From the NCBI GenBank assembly GCA_030068145.1, contig JAPJBO010000231.1, forward strand, positions 206,253-270,252: DNA of 64,000 bases, in the 5' to 3' direction. Shown here piece after piece: positions 12,090 through 23,030 of the stretch (position 1 is its first letter; each line of letters opens with the position of its first letter). A model generated the notes under the pieces. It was not told where the DNA came from. It saw only the letters and a list, made by a program, of their open reading frames with translations, and did no database searches. The stretch is from Diplonema papillatum. Lineage: Eukaryota; Euglenozoa; Diplonemea; Diplonemida; Diplonemidae. The position numbers and the translations under genes were made by a program.

Positions 12090-15000
12090 ATGGTGGCGAC
12101 AGACGTACAATGCGTCGAGCTGGAAAGTTCCGTGGACAAGCGTTTGCAGCAGGGCCTCTCAGAAGCGAAGAAGCTTTTCGACACTGCCCGGAGTTTCGAG
12201 CCCGCAGGCGATGTGCGGCACACGTACACGGACAAGTTTTTGTTGGCCGAGCACCTCACCAGAAGTTGCGTTCTTGCCCAGCTTCAAATCTTGAGAGAAC
12301 TCGGAGTCACGAGTGGCACTCTACGCCAACTGCAGACATGGCACTGCGAAAAGCAAGCGGTGACCCTCCGATTTTCAAGCCACGAGCGGTGTTTTCTTGA
12401 ACAGCACACCATCCGTAGGGAAGCTGTATCGACGCACAACATACCCTTCTTCAAGACTTTCACGAAAAAGCTCATCGAAGTTGATGAGTACCACTGGACC
12501 TTCAGCATGCGCTATGAGCTTTTTGCGTACCGTGGCAGCGACGTTACGAAGAAAGTATCGCTGTTGACGAGGCAAAGTGCCATCAGCAAACTTGTTACTG
12601 CTACAGAGGGGCACCCTTATCCTCAGGAGAAGACATACGAACCTATTGACTTCGAACTGGAGTGGCTTTTCAAGAATATCAAAGTGTTGGATACGGATGA
12701 CGATGCAACCGAAGACGATTCTCCTTGCCACGTTTTATTTGCCGTAGACCGTTCGCAGCAGTCGTGCCGTACGCCCAGGCGCAATGAACAGGTGCAGCAG
12801 GCTGTGCACCACTTTTCTGCTTTCTCAACTTGGTGCCGCAGCATTCGATCGTATCTGCTTCATTTAAACGAAGCAAGTGACCGCAAAAACGAGGGTGTCT
12901 GCCTTCACCAAGACGATGCAATAATCGCAAGTCCTCCTTTCTTACCAGTACTCGAGGAAATGTCGCCTACAGCAATACTACGGGCCAGCGATATCTCTGA
13001 AGGTATCAACATCGGCCCGCAGGGCTTGTTGCTTTCGGAGAGCGATTTGCGCTGTTTTTTGTCGAGTCATGACAGGTTCTTGAAAGAGGCTTGCAATTCA
13101 GTCTCGGGTCTCTACCCCCCGGTTACGTCTGGACAATTGATCAGCGAGAGGGAAGCAAAGCTGTGCTTGCTCACCACACATGCGTGCAATGTCGTGACGG
13201 ACTTTGTCTGTTACGTGGATTACTTGGAAGCACTACTCCGCCGACAATTGGTCGCGGCTGTCGGCCGGTGGATCTCCCAGCCTGACTTCGAGATGTTCAT
13301 GCGATTCCGTGCGCGAAAACTATTCAAATTTAAGTACATCCCCAAGCCGTTCTGCTATGCTGCCCGCCACGAACAGCAACATCCTGAAGGGTTAATATCC
13401 ATCGTCGATGCAGGCGAGCCTGCGCAGCCAATTCTCACAATGTGCCGAACGGTGCAAGCAGCTCAGTTGTCAAAGCGAGGCTTCCGATTCGACATCCATG
13501 CAGCGGCCACAGCTTCACTCAAGCCAGAAGTTCACCTGCATATACATACAGCTTTCAGGTCTGCTTAAGTCCTTTGTTTGCCTGCTCAGAGATGCGTAAG
13601 GTTCCTCCCAAACGGAACATAGCAGGCACTGCCCGTTTTCGGTAGGTACCTGTTTTCTGTCGAATGAAAGGTAGTTTCTAGCGGTATGTCTGTCAACACG
13701 GGCTCAGAAGACAAGACGTACTAAACAGTGCATGTTGATCCGTGTGGTTCATGTACATAAAAGAACTCCATACTAAACACGCAAAAACAACGATATCGAC
13801 GCTAACCAACGATGGACTCGCTTCGACGGACTACAGACGCCGACAACGAAGTTTACCTCTGCGTCTACCAGCTCAATGACTACCCACAGACGGATGTCTC
13901 GCCACCCATTGACGCATCATACCACAACCACTATGAACCCCCAAAGCCTGCCACAGAACCACAACACAAGAGCCGGACTCGACTCAAAGAATACTTAGAG
14001 CCATGCGCGGAGACGAGACACCCACACAACGACACGACAGCACACCCCCCACACGAACACCCACAGCACCAGGCACGTCACAGACCTCCAGTATCACCGC
14101 GGAAACAGAGACCAGCAGTGAAGACGACTTACGATGTCCCCACTGCCACACACGCACAACAACAACCGGCCTCAAACTGAAGGGAAAACAAGGATTACGG
14201 ACGCACCTACGTTACTGCAAGAAACCACCCAGAACTAAGTCACAAGCAGAAACAACGCTGCGAAGCACCACCCAGAAACGAGAGAGATGTCCCTACTGCC
14301 ACAGCGACGGACGAACCGTGGGGAAACCACTCTTCAAAAGTCTACGCCACCATAAGCCCGGGTGCAAAAAGAAGTACTGTAACATCAGACGAATAACCTC
14401 ACTAACCACGGGTACCCAGTGTGCCCAGAGTGCCTTAACTGTGGCGAGCAACAAACAGTTTTACCCTGCAAATCTACCCAAAAAAAACCTTCGGGGCACG
14501 CATAGTACATGGCGCAGAGCGCCATGTGCTATGCGTGCCCCGAAGAGGAAGGAATAGGATGAGAAGGAAGGACAGACTGGGATTCACGGTTTGACAGGTA
14601 GTGACAGGATCAGCTGCGGTAAGGAGAGCGGGAAATGTTCTATCAGAGGCCCCGCACCGGCCGGGTTTCGAAGCGATCGCGGGACTGGAGACCTTCGCGG
14701 CGGTCGGAGGAGAGAGGTGGTTCCGGGCGCTGCAGTATTGGCTGGATGGGATGTGCTGGTCGGTGGCGGGTGACGTCTCGATGGTGGAGCTCGCCGTCGA
14801 CTTTGAAGTGTGCACCAAACTGGATCTTCCGGGCAGTGTCGTAGCGACGACGGACGGGACACCGTTGAGCATGTGTGCGAGGGTACTCGCAAAACTTTTA
14901 AAAACCGTCGGGGATGCGCTGGAGCGAAACGGCGACGGACCGCTTCTGCCAGACAGGAAACTGGAGAAGATAGGTCGCTGAGCACGGTGGGAGCCCCGCC

Positions 15001-18000
15001 GTGCCTCACGGGGTACGAGATGAGGCCGATCTTCCGTGGTGGTACGGAGACGATGGAAGACACAGCTGACGACGGCACGATCTTTTCCCGACGTACGGAG
15101 GTGGAAGGGCGGAGCGTGCGGCGAGATGGGCGGTGTTCAAGCTACGGAACACGAAAAGTGGAGTGAGCGGGTGTGCCACGAGCACCAGAAAGTGAAGTGC
15201 GGCGTGTGAAAGCGCCGGTGCAGCAACCGATAAACCTGGACGAGCAATCGAAGAAGAAGCGAGGCGCCAAACGCGCGCCTGAGCGCGACGATCAAGTCGA
15301 GCTAAAGAGGCGAAAGCATGACACATCACGTACGAAGAGATAACCGCGACACCGCAAATCGCCACAGAATATTTGCATTCTAACCCAAAATATCAGAGGC
15401 GGTCGCGGTCGAAGACGGCAACCCGAGCGAGGAGTAAGGTTGATAACCAGAATGACAGTCATAATGGCCATGCTGAAGGCAAGTTTGCGTTGCAGGAGGA
15501 GAAACTGGTGCTTGGCCGAGGATAAGACGGCTATGGCGGCAGGGGCAGAACAGAGAGACAGCGAGTCCTTCTTGTGGTAGTCACGCCTTCGCAGTCCTCC
15601 GCCCGCTTGCATACAGCCGTCGAGTGGCCTTTCCGACGAGTTGGAATGCAGGTACCCATCTCCAGAGAGCTTCCGGTTTCTCCTAGAGTAGAGGAGCTGA
15701 TGCAAACGCCACCTGGGCTTCTGAACGTGATTGCGGATCACCTTCTTGCTCAAACCCAAGAGGGATTGGAGTGTCGGAATGGCGCACAAGGAGAGGCTCT
15801 GGCTTGTTTGCTTCTTTCGCTGGCGAGAGGGAGACTTCGGACACGGCAAAGCCTTGGGTTCTTCTGGCTCTGCATCCTTCTGTTCCAGAGATCGTAGAGC
15901 AGTTTGCCCACAACATTAACCTTGAATGGCATGCTTCGGGTGAGGCATGCAGTTTATCAAGAAGTAACTTCTTATCAGCTTCCCTTCCATGCAGACACAA
16001 ATTGGACTCAAGCACATCCTTTCGTCTATCACCGGACTCTTGATTGCGTGGTGCTTATTTTATCTGTGGGTTGTCCAAGATATCCTGCAGATCTCGATCA
16101 GGCCTCTGCCACCCGTCACGATAACACGAATATTTTCAAGGACCAGTACAAGCACGCAATGGTAGCAACTGAGCTTTTCCTTCAGTCCTCTGGGGAACGT
16201 TGAAGGGGGCCCGGTAGCGAGCTTTACTTAGGTTCCTGCAAGCGTGAGCCAACCGACTTCTGCGAGTCCAACGATAGCGTTCGAGTCTACTTTCCAACGA
16301 ATCCTTCATGCCACGGCGCCCCGAAAGCACCACCCCCGACACCCGAAGGCTCCATTTTTCAAACGGCTTGGCCCTTCTGTGGAAAGCCCAAGCAAGAGGA
16401 ACCGTTTCGCTCACTCCAAAGCTCCCGGTTTTGCGCCAGTGCGTGGCGTTTGAAAAATCCACTACAAAAAAAAAAAGACACCCCAAGGTCAGTTCCCCGT
16501 AGTTCCCCCGTAGTTCCCCCTGGCTATACCGACCACACCAATATTAGGGCGGAAACAACCCGCACCACGTGAAGCACCGCAAGTGTCGCGAAACCCAAGC
16601 ACTACTCTACGAGAAAATACATAAAAACGCGGACAACAGACCGGTACGGGCTCCAAGGCAACCCCTGCTCAACTGTGCATGCCCGTGCACAACTGTGCAT
16701 GCCAGTGCATGCTAACCCATGTGGTTCATGTACTTAAAAGAACTCAATGCTCAACTTGTAGAACGTGGGGGGCCCAAGACTACACTCCACGAAGGAATGT
16801 ACTTGGTGTCGGTCACAAACAGTCCCGGACATGGTTAGCCATAACCCATAGCGAAAGCGTGCACTAAATATACAACCCGTAACCATATAGCCCTTTCTTG
16901 CTCTAAGAGAACCCATTCATGAACGGTCACACGGAGACCCTAAACCCCCGGAAATTCAAGCGAACTTTAACTCTAAAAACGAATGGATTTACTGATGCGA
17001 GGACAATGATAGCCACCAATTTTCTCCAGGTTTGCGCATGACGTACCGCTACCTGAATTAGCGTTGACGGCGTCGGCACGACAGTATGCGGGCTTCGCGC
17101 TTCTATTGGGAACGATCGGGGGGCCAGACCTCTTTTTGCCGGAATGTGCGATGCTAGTTCAAAACAGGGACGAGTTTCATATACCCCTTGTGCGCAAAGA
17201 CATGATGGCGGCGGAGGGTGCCGAGCGTATCCTTGCCTCGCTGTCACCCGAGCAGCAGCGCTTTGCTCGTGCTTATCGTCAGATGCAGAAAGACAATTCT
17301 CTGTTTGCTGTGTGCATCGTGCACATCAAGCCACAGTTGGAGAACGCACTTAACCTTCCGCCTTCGGCGTTGTCAAAGGAAGTCAAGCTCACGCAGGATG
17401 TTCTTGAACTTCTTCAGACCTACGGCGTATCTGTGGACTTGCTCAGGTTCCGGCCCGATTCCCCTGATGATGAAGGTCAACTTTCAGCAGAAAATAAAGT
17501 GTCGGTCGTGGCGAACACCGTCAAGAAAGTGCAGACGGTGGTGCGCAGCATTGAGGAACAAAGGGTGCAGGAGGCGAAGCTGCGTTCAGCAGTGGATCAC
17601 CGAGATCCAACCGAACGCACTACCTCGCTGTTGCCAGAATTGCCGGAAGATGTAAAAAAAGCAGCAGCTGGCGTTTCTCAAACTGCCGAGAAGTCAGGAG
17701 AGGCGGAGGGACCGACGGGCAGCCTGTTCTCGCAGAGCAACGTCGATGTTTCAAAGTTTTCTTCAGCTGTGGAAACAGCGGTGCATAACATGCAGGATAC
17801 TCGGCCATTTGGTGCTGTTAACCCCGTTCTTGTTCGAGCTGGCGACACCTGGGTACTGAACAGCACATCTGGAAAGCTCCTTGCTCCCCCATCAACAATA
17901 TTGTTGTCGACAGAAAAGCAGTTGAATCACAAGCTGCAAACTATGTCTCTTCTCGACTCGCTCACACGCACAGGCACTCTTCCTCTTGTCGACACAGTGT

Positions 18001-18212
18001 TGCATATCATTGCTTCAAACGTTAGCGCCTTTGACAAGGACCTCATGGACACCCTGACACAAGATAACGTGAATCCAATTGATCAAGCTGAGCTTTCCTT
18101 GATTGCGGCAGCCTGCGCCCTGTATGGACAACCGCCTGGGCACTATTTGAATTCGGAGGCGGCTCATGAAGAAAATGATAGCTCAGAAGTCGCGGCCGCA
18201 TGCAAAGCTTGA
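12090..18212 (+). CDS. conserved protist protein of unknown function, 2 exons, 883 aa
   Basis: Exon 1 is 12090-13558 and exon 2 is 17030-18212; the 3471-bp intron is GT-AG and the phases close (2652 nt). The join reads HTAFR/FAHDVPLPEL and runs into TASARQYAGFALLLG. I recognise the middle as a family widespread in unicellular eukaryotes from the strings LSPEQQRFARAYRQMQ, IKPQLENALNLP and KEVKLTQDVLELL, preceded by MRFRARKLFKFKYIPKPFCYA. I know no assigned function. Exon 1 also holds a conserved-looking SMRYELFAYRG block. No signal peptide or membrane segment is evident, so a cytosolic protein is likely. The C-terminal 100 residues after a TWVLNSTSGKLLAPP motif are mostly helical. The start is the first ATG in an open frame with no upstream extension. 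The intron carries mobile DNA (see 13727-16755). Confidence 0.8.
13812..14557 (+). pseudogene. C2HC zinc-finger ORF remnant of a retroelement
   Basis: The frame opened by the ATG at 13812 gives about 60 plausible residues (MDSLRRTTDADNEVYLCVYQ). A second frame from the ATG at 14003 then carries two C-x2-C...H-x3/4-C fingers: CPHC...HLRYC and CPYC...HHKPGC. Paired fingers of this spacing are usual in the nucleic-acid-binding part of non-LTR retrotransposon proteins. The two frames would have to be joined by a frameshift near 14000. The ORF runs into the hairpin at 14489 and stops at 14557, so the downstream enzyme domains are absent. It lies on the sense strand of the host intron. Confidence 0.5.
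14489..14545. repeat. 27-bp perfect hairpin with 3-nt loop
   Basis: The arm starting CTTCGGGGCACGCATAG pairs fully with the arm ending CTATGCGTGCCCCGAAG; one position is G.U in RNA. The loop is AGA. The coordinates may be off by two bases. It sits at the junction between the zinc-finger ORF and the element repeated at 34641. Confidence 0.8.
14546..15690 (+). mobile_element. retroelement fragment, copy A
   Basis: Homologous, in the opposite orientation, to 34641-35640. Shared blocks include the complement of CTCTCCTTACCGCAGCTGA at the left and TTATCCTCGGCCAAGCA at the right. The + strand frame 14601-14981 reads SVAGDVSMVELAVDFEVCT, a helix-rich segment I associate with C-terminal parts of algal retroelement proteins. 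Further on, CHEHQKVKCGV is followed by a stop, so this copy is broken. Confidence 0.55.
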
Positions 18213-18959
18213 GTCAAAATTTGTGCGCAACATGACGTTCATTCTACGCAGAGGGAGCTTGCTCACCTGCTGGATTGGTTCTGAAATGCCCCGGCCGAAA
18301 TCAGTTGCGGGAAGAGGAACTATTGTCATTGTGTGCCATTTACTTGCCTTCGAGTCTAGCCTGCTAATCGAATGTGCAAAGTTGAACTGCTGTGTGTTTT
18401 TTCAGTCGGCGGATGCAAACACTAGTTGCGAAACCCCCTGGTCCTACACCTTGCACACAACGTCATCGTATCTCCAGAGCTGTGTCGTGCTGCTCCTCAG
18501 CAGAAGCTTCCAGCTCTCACAATGCATTTTACTCACTTGATTCGGTCTCACTACACGCCACGTCCCCGTCCTGAACGGCAATATAATGGATTACGGGCCC
18601 AAACAACTTCCAAGCAGCCAACCTTGCACGAGTGAATCTGCACTCGTGCTGATGAATATCACTCATTCCACGAAAATTCTCAAGCGAACTATAACCCTGA
18701 AAAAAGTGTCGCAAAAGACAACCTTTTCCCCTTTTTTGCCAATTTTCTCCATCTTGTGTCGAAACGTCAGTTCGGAGATTTTGAACGATTAGATGCACTG
18801 ATCACAGATCTTTCAGCTGGTCTGACCACTGGTCGGCCAATGCCTGGCCCATGGGAGCACTGTAAACTGTCGACCACTGCCTGACTGAAACGAACCCAAG
18901 GACTCGACCTTGGGACCGAGGCACGCTATTTGTCCAAGTTTTTCATTCGTACTTTGAGG
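18213..18959. other. intergenic, 3' flank of the conserved protist gene
   Basis: Only short open frames without recognisable similarity. A short AAATTCTCAAGCGAACTNTAAC-type string near 18680 resembles one near 16950. No RNA gene seen. Confidence 0.35.
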
Positions 18960-19390
18960 CAAAATGAATAGCTTTTATTCGAGCCAACCCCACTTTTCCT
19001 ATGAAAAGAGTGTAGTGGCGGTTGGAGACTTGTGCAGAGCTAGCTTTCTTTCCCGGCCATACGATCGGGATGGCAGAGAATGTCGGCTTTCAGGCCTGGA
19101 GGCCGGGTTCGCACTGCCGAGGCTATTTCAGAATTGTTTTCGGGGCTTGTTGGTTTTCGGGGTCTAACGTGCCCGAAATTTGCGTTTTCTGCGGAATTTC
19201 TCAAAAAACACTCGTCATCTTGTTGTGTTACTACAGAGTCATTTGCATGCAAATGAGTGCCACACTATCAATCAAACAAAAGCTCGCGGTTTTTGAGTCC
19301 CCGGGGGGGGAATTTTGGTCCAGTCTCGAAGAAAGAGAGTCGGAGGGGTCCAGCGGCGGCGGGTACGGCGCCGAACTTGCCACCACAGGA
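18960..19390 (+). mobile_element. SINE-like element, copy 2
   Basis: It starts AATAGCTTTTATTCGAGCCA. A tRNA-like segment follows, with an A-box-like GATGGCAGAGAATGTCGGC at about 19068 and a B-box-like GGGTTCGCACTGCC at about 19105. The tail GGGGTCTAACGTGCCCGAA and GAGTCATTTGCATGCAAATG matches copy 1. It lies between host genes. The remaining stretch 19391-19840 holds no recognisable feature and includes the fucosyltransferase promoter. Confidence 0.6.
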
Positions 19391-19840
19391 ACTAGGTGTG
19401 CCTTTTGCCGACAACTTCTCCGCGACTTACACCCGCCGTAGTAGCACGGGGGTAGTTACCGGAATTTCTTTCATTCGTCTCTCCTTTACTATCCTTTCGT
19501 GCCTGACCAGCGAAGTCGGCAGGTTACCCTGAACACATCTCGGCCATGGTAGTGACCCACACAAGCGATGCCAAAGCGTTAGAAATAGAATGCACTCCAA
19601 TAAACGCAATAAACGGAGCGAACCTGAGAACTAACCATTTGCTGTCTTCTAAGATCGCGTATCTGTCTACGTGTACTTCACTTATGCCCAAAGAGCGAAT
19701 GAAACACTCGTTACAGCCCACAAAGTCTGACAGAAAGATGTAAAGAGCAACCCCCAACTCTGCTCCCCCTCCCGACCTCTTGCTATTCCCAAACACGCAT
19801 CGCCCACCGGCCGTATTTTTGAGTTCGGTGGCTGAAATAA

Positions 19841-21226
19841 ATGCAAAATCGGCGCCTGAAAGTGGCGCTTGCCACAGCAGTCCTGTCAGTTGTTGTGGTC
19901 AATGTTGCACTGATTCCACTGTGGGACGGGGAGCACGTACCGCATGAGACTGAGGGTGGCAAAAATGCCACCCAGCAAAGTGAAGGGCATCCAGCCAGGT
20001 CAGATGTAGCTGGAGGGAGCAAGCATACTGAACGGCAGACTGAAGCGAAGCCGACCACCGTCGATGTATCACCTGCTAGCGATGTGCTTGGCAGAGACGT
20101 TGTTATCGCCGAACTCAAGAACGCGTACATTTGTTCGTACATGGCGAAGGCCGAGCGGATTACTGGGAAAAGTGGCTGTCAGGTCAAATGCCCAGCAGCA
20201 GGCCTCCCAGCGGACAGATGGTGTCAAGTGTACACAAACCCCTCGAAAGACGATATTGCAAGAGCAGATGCCGTAGTTTATCACCCAGGGCGAAAAGTGC
20301 CTGTGTCTCAAGGTTTGTCTCCTCTCGTCCACTTCCGGAGTGACTTGCCGCAGGCGGTGCATTAGCAGAGCAACTGTTTTTGGGAGCTACTGAACAGAAG
20401 TATTAAGCACAAAACGTCTCACACAGCCCATCCGAAGCAGTGGAGTGTCATGTGGTACGGAGAGAGCCAAGAAAAGCATCCTGAAATGTATACTGACACG
20501 TACCTCTCACAGTACAACGCGCACGTCGTTTACAAGAAGTGGAGTAAGTACCACTTTTCTTGGACGCAGCGCTTTGAACAGGAGTTCACCAACTTCGCGA
20601 AAACAAGAAAGCAGTGGGTCCCGTGGGAGCAGAGGCGCACGGCGGTTGCTGTCGTATCGAATTGTAAATACCACACTACCAATCGAAGCGCGGTCATGGC
20701 AGAACTTGACCGGTTGTTGCAGATGAAGACGCAAGGACGCGAGCAGCTCTTCATGTTTGGCGGATGCCATCCAGGGCGTGAAAAGGACATCATAAAGCGT
20801 GAGCACCCAAGTTGCAAGGTGAAGTCAGAAAAAGAGCGCTACAAAGAAAAAATGTGCATTCTGCGGCAGTACAAATTTGTGGTATCGATTGATAATTCGC
20901 GGGATGAAGGGTATGTGACAGAGAAAGTCTACCACGCTCTGATCAGCGGCGCGGTCCCTTTGTACGCGGGGGCACCGGACATAGAAGACTTTGTCCCGCT
21001 GCCAAATTCGGTATTAAAGATTGAGCCGTCTGCCTCCCTTGGCCCTATTGTCGACTACATGTTGAAAGCTTCTTCTCCGCCTCCCGAAACGGAGTGGTGG
21101 GAAAAGTCGTGGTCGAAGGAGTTCCTTGCCAGTTTGCATGGGGAAAACCCTGCTTGCCGCATCTGCTCCGATATTTACAGGGGTGTGTTGCCTCCTAAAT
21201 TCGACTCGTACGCATTGTCGCCCTAG
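19841..21226 (+). CDS. GT10-family fucosyltransferase, type II membrane protein, 2 exons, 423 aa
   Basis: Exons 19841-20312 and 20427-21226, with a 114-bp GT-AG intron whose phase closes (1272 nt) and restores VSQ/AHPKQWSVMWYGES. Residues 8-27 form one hydrophobic segment after a basic start (MQNRRLK), a Golgi-type signal anchor, followed by a low-complexity stem with an NAT sequon. The catalytic half shows the GT10 signature FVVSIDNSRDEGYVTEKVYH followed by SGAVPLYAGAPDIEDFVP, which in this family binds GDP-fucose (alpha-1,3/1,4 linkage). The protein should modify glycans in the secretory pathway; the acceptor cannot be told. Its length is normal for the family. The start is the first ATG in frame, just after an AATAA-rich stretch. 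Confidence 0.9.
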
Positions 21227-22127
21227 CGTCAGCTGCTTGATGTTGTTTTTAAACATTCTCATGCTGGTTTTTGTTTCTACCCTTCGGGGTATCTGATTGT
21301 TGTCTGTGGATTCGGCAGGCATTACACAACTCAATCCGACTACGTTCACCATAGTTTTTGTTTACTTCAAACTCCGGATCTTGGGCCTCCGGTGCGTTAT
21401 CTTTTGTTGTGATCAGCATTGGTGAGGTGCGCGCTCACCAGCAATCAGGCCTTCGACTACGGCTTGATACCCGGCAGGTCTTAGTGATGCTGAGCCAACG
21501 CAGGCGCAACCGAAATCAAACCAAGAACGAGTTGGTCGAGTATACGCCAACCGTAAACAGTTGCACCACCTCACCACACTCAAAGACAAGAGCTTTGAGA
21601 ACTACGACTTCAACCAAAGCCGTCAAAGGGTGCACAGACTACTTAGCCTTGCAGCAAGTATTTCGATAATTGTTGTGTGGTAGCTTAATATTCCTGTCAT
21701 GCCACTTCACACCGCGCACCCGCCGGTTTGAGCACCTCCATTTTTCCATGACCATCGGACCCTCTCTCCCCTTCCCTGTGTGTTGCTAGCATCAAACATA
21801 CATGTGAGGCAAGATTCTGCCTGAACACTAAGCTAAGATTTTCCCCCGGGTCAAAGCCTGATACCAGCAAATAAGAAGAGGCCTTGTTCAGATTACCAGC
21901 TACACACAACCAACTTGTGAGCAGTTTCCGCGAGCGTAGATTAGAGGGGGGATGGCGGGTCTGGTTGTCTAAAAACACCTGCCACTGTCTGTCCCGCTAC
22001 TGTTCGGCTACCCTGAACTTTTTTTAGATCGGATTTGCGGGTTTGCGGGTCGGACATGAGAAACTTGAGACATATTTATTCACTACGAAATACACGTTGC
22101 AGGTTTCATCTAGAGGAAACAACAAAC
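21227..22127. other. intergenic between fucosyltransferase and membrane protein genes
   Basis: A short dispersed repeat at about 21810-21860 (TTCTGCCTGAACACTAAG...TTTTCCCCC) recurs at about 10437-10470. Otherwise only short chance frames. Just before the ATG at 22128 a TTGCAG at 22096-22101 could be a 5' UTR splice acceptor. Confidence 0.4.
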
Positions 22128-23030
22128 ATGGGGAAAGGCAATGGAAAGATCTTCGAAAGTAGTACGCAAATAATAACGTTGCTGACCCTCGTCCTCCAGT
22201 TTTTACACTGTCTGTTGTGCCTGTCGAACTATCTGGACTGGGTGAGGCACCAAGAGGCCACAATAGGGTTGAGGTCAGTAAGGCTCTACTTAGCGCTAAC
22301 AATAATTGCCATAATTTCGTACTTGCTGTTCAGCTCAGTGTTCTATATGTGGGCTTGGAGGTGTGCATTCTTCTTTGATGTTTGTGGACTTGTTATGACG
22401 GCTCCCGAAATTGGCTAAACTTTAGTCCAATCTCAGCTTTTCTGCATCGGTGAAACTAAACACAGGTACGCTAGCAGCGAAGACAGCGCGAAGCGTCGCA
22501 GAATCTGGGGAATCTGTATCAACCTACTTTTTGCAGACTTTCCCCTGTTCTGCACAGAGATAGATATTGTCTGGAAGGTTGGTATCGCAACAGGACTTCA
22601 ATTACTATCATTCGCGTTTACGTGTGTGTCTTTCATTTACAGCGCAGTTCGGGTGTGGCTCTTCATGATGGTGCGCATCATTAAGAAAGCACAGCCACCG
22701 CAAAATCTTGGCGTCAACCCAGCGCAAGGGGGAAAGTTGCCTGCCGCAACGACTGCGGGACCTGGTTGGATTCGCCGAATGGACATGAATCAAGTACCTT
22801 ACGACGACAACATGATGGGAGGGATGCCCCGAGATTTGACATTTGGCGACGAAGAATTGGGTCCAAGCGCTATTACTGCGGTCTTCCATGGTGAACGTGA
22901 CTACGATGATGACACAATGAACCATTCTCGACTAGATCGCGCTGGTATGCGTTTTAATTCAAGAAGCTTGTTACGGGTATGGCTCGCGACGTTGAGACAG
23001 TATGGACCAAGGGTGCGTGTCAGTACATGA
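22128..23030 (+). CDS. multi-pass membrane protein (four predicted TM segments), 3' end uncertain
   Basis: Exon 1 is 22128-22360 and exon 2 starts at 22466; the 105-bp GT-AG intron keeps phase and joins FYMWAWR/YASSEDSAKRRR. TM1 is about IITLLTLVLQFLHCLLCL and TM2 about LYLALTIIAIISYLLFSS. After a basic loop, TM3 covers ICINLLFADFPLFC and TM4 GIATGLQLLSFAFTCVSF. A short helix (VWLFMMVRIIKK) and an acidic, Met-rich cytosolic tail follow. The KRRRIWG...DFPLF pattern resembles unnamed four-TM proteins of protists; I can give no function. Reading through to the TGA at 23030 gives 265 aa. A further intron (donor near 22977) with an exon around 23270-23425 is possible. Confidence 0.65.

Larger units (their letters stand above)
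13727..16755. mobile_element. composite mobile DNA inside a host intron, flanked by about 50-bp direct repeats
   Basis: The sequence at about 13727-13778 recurs at about 16704-16755 with roughly 83% identity; the core GTGGTTCATGTAC is followed by AAAAGAACTC. Between the repeats lie a zinc-finger ORF remnant, a perfect hairpin and an element repeated at 34641-35640. The repeats may be split direct repeats or LTR relics. No integrase or RT is visible. Confidence 0.45.
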
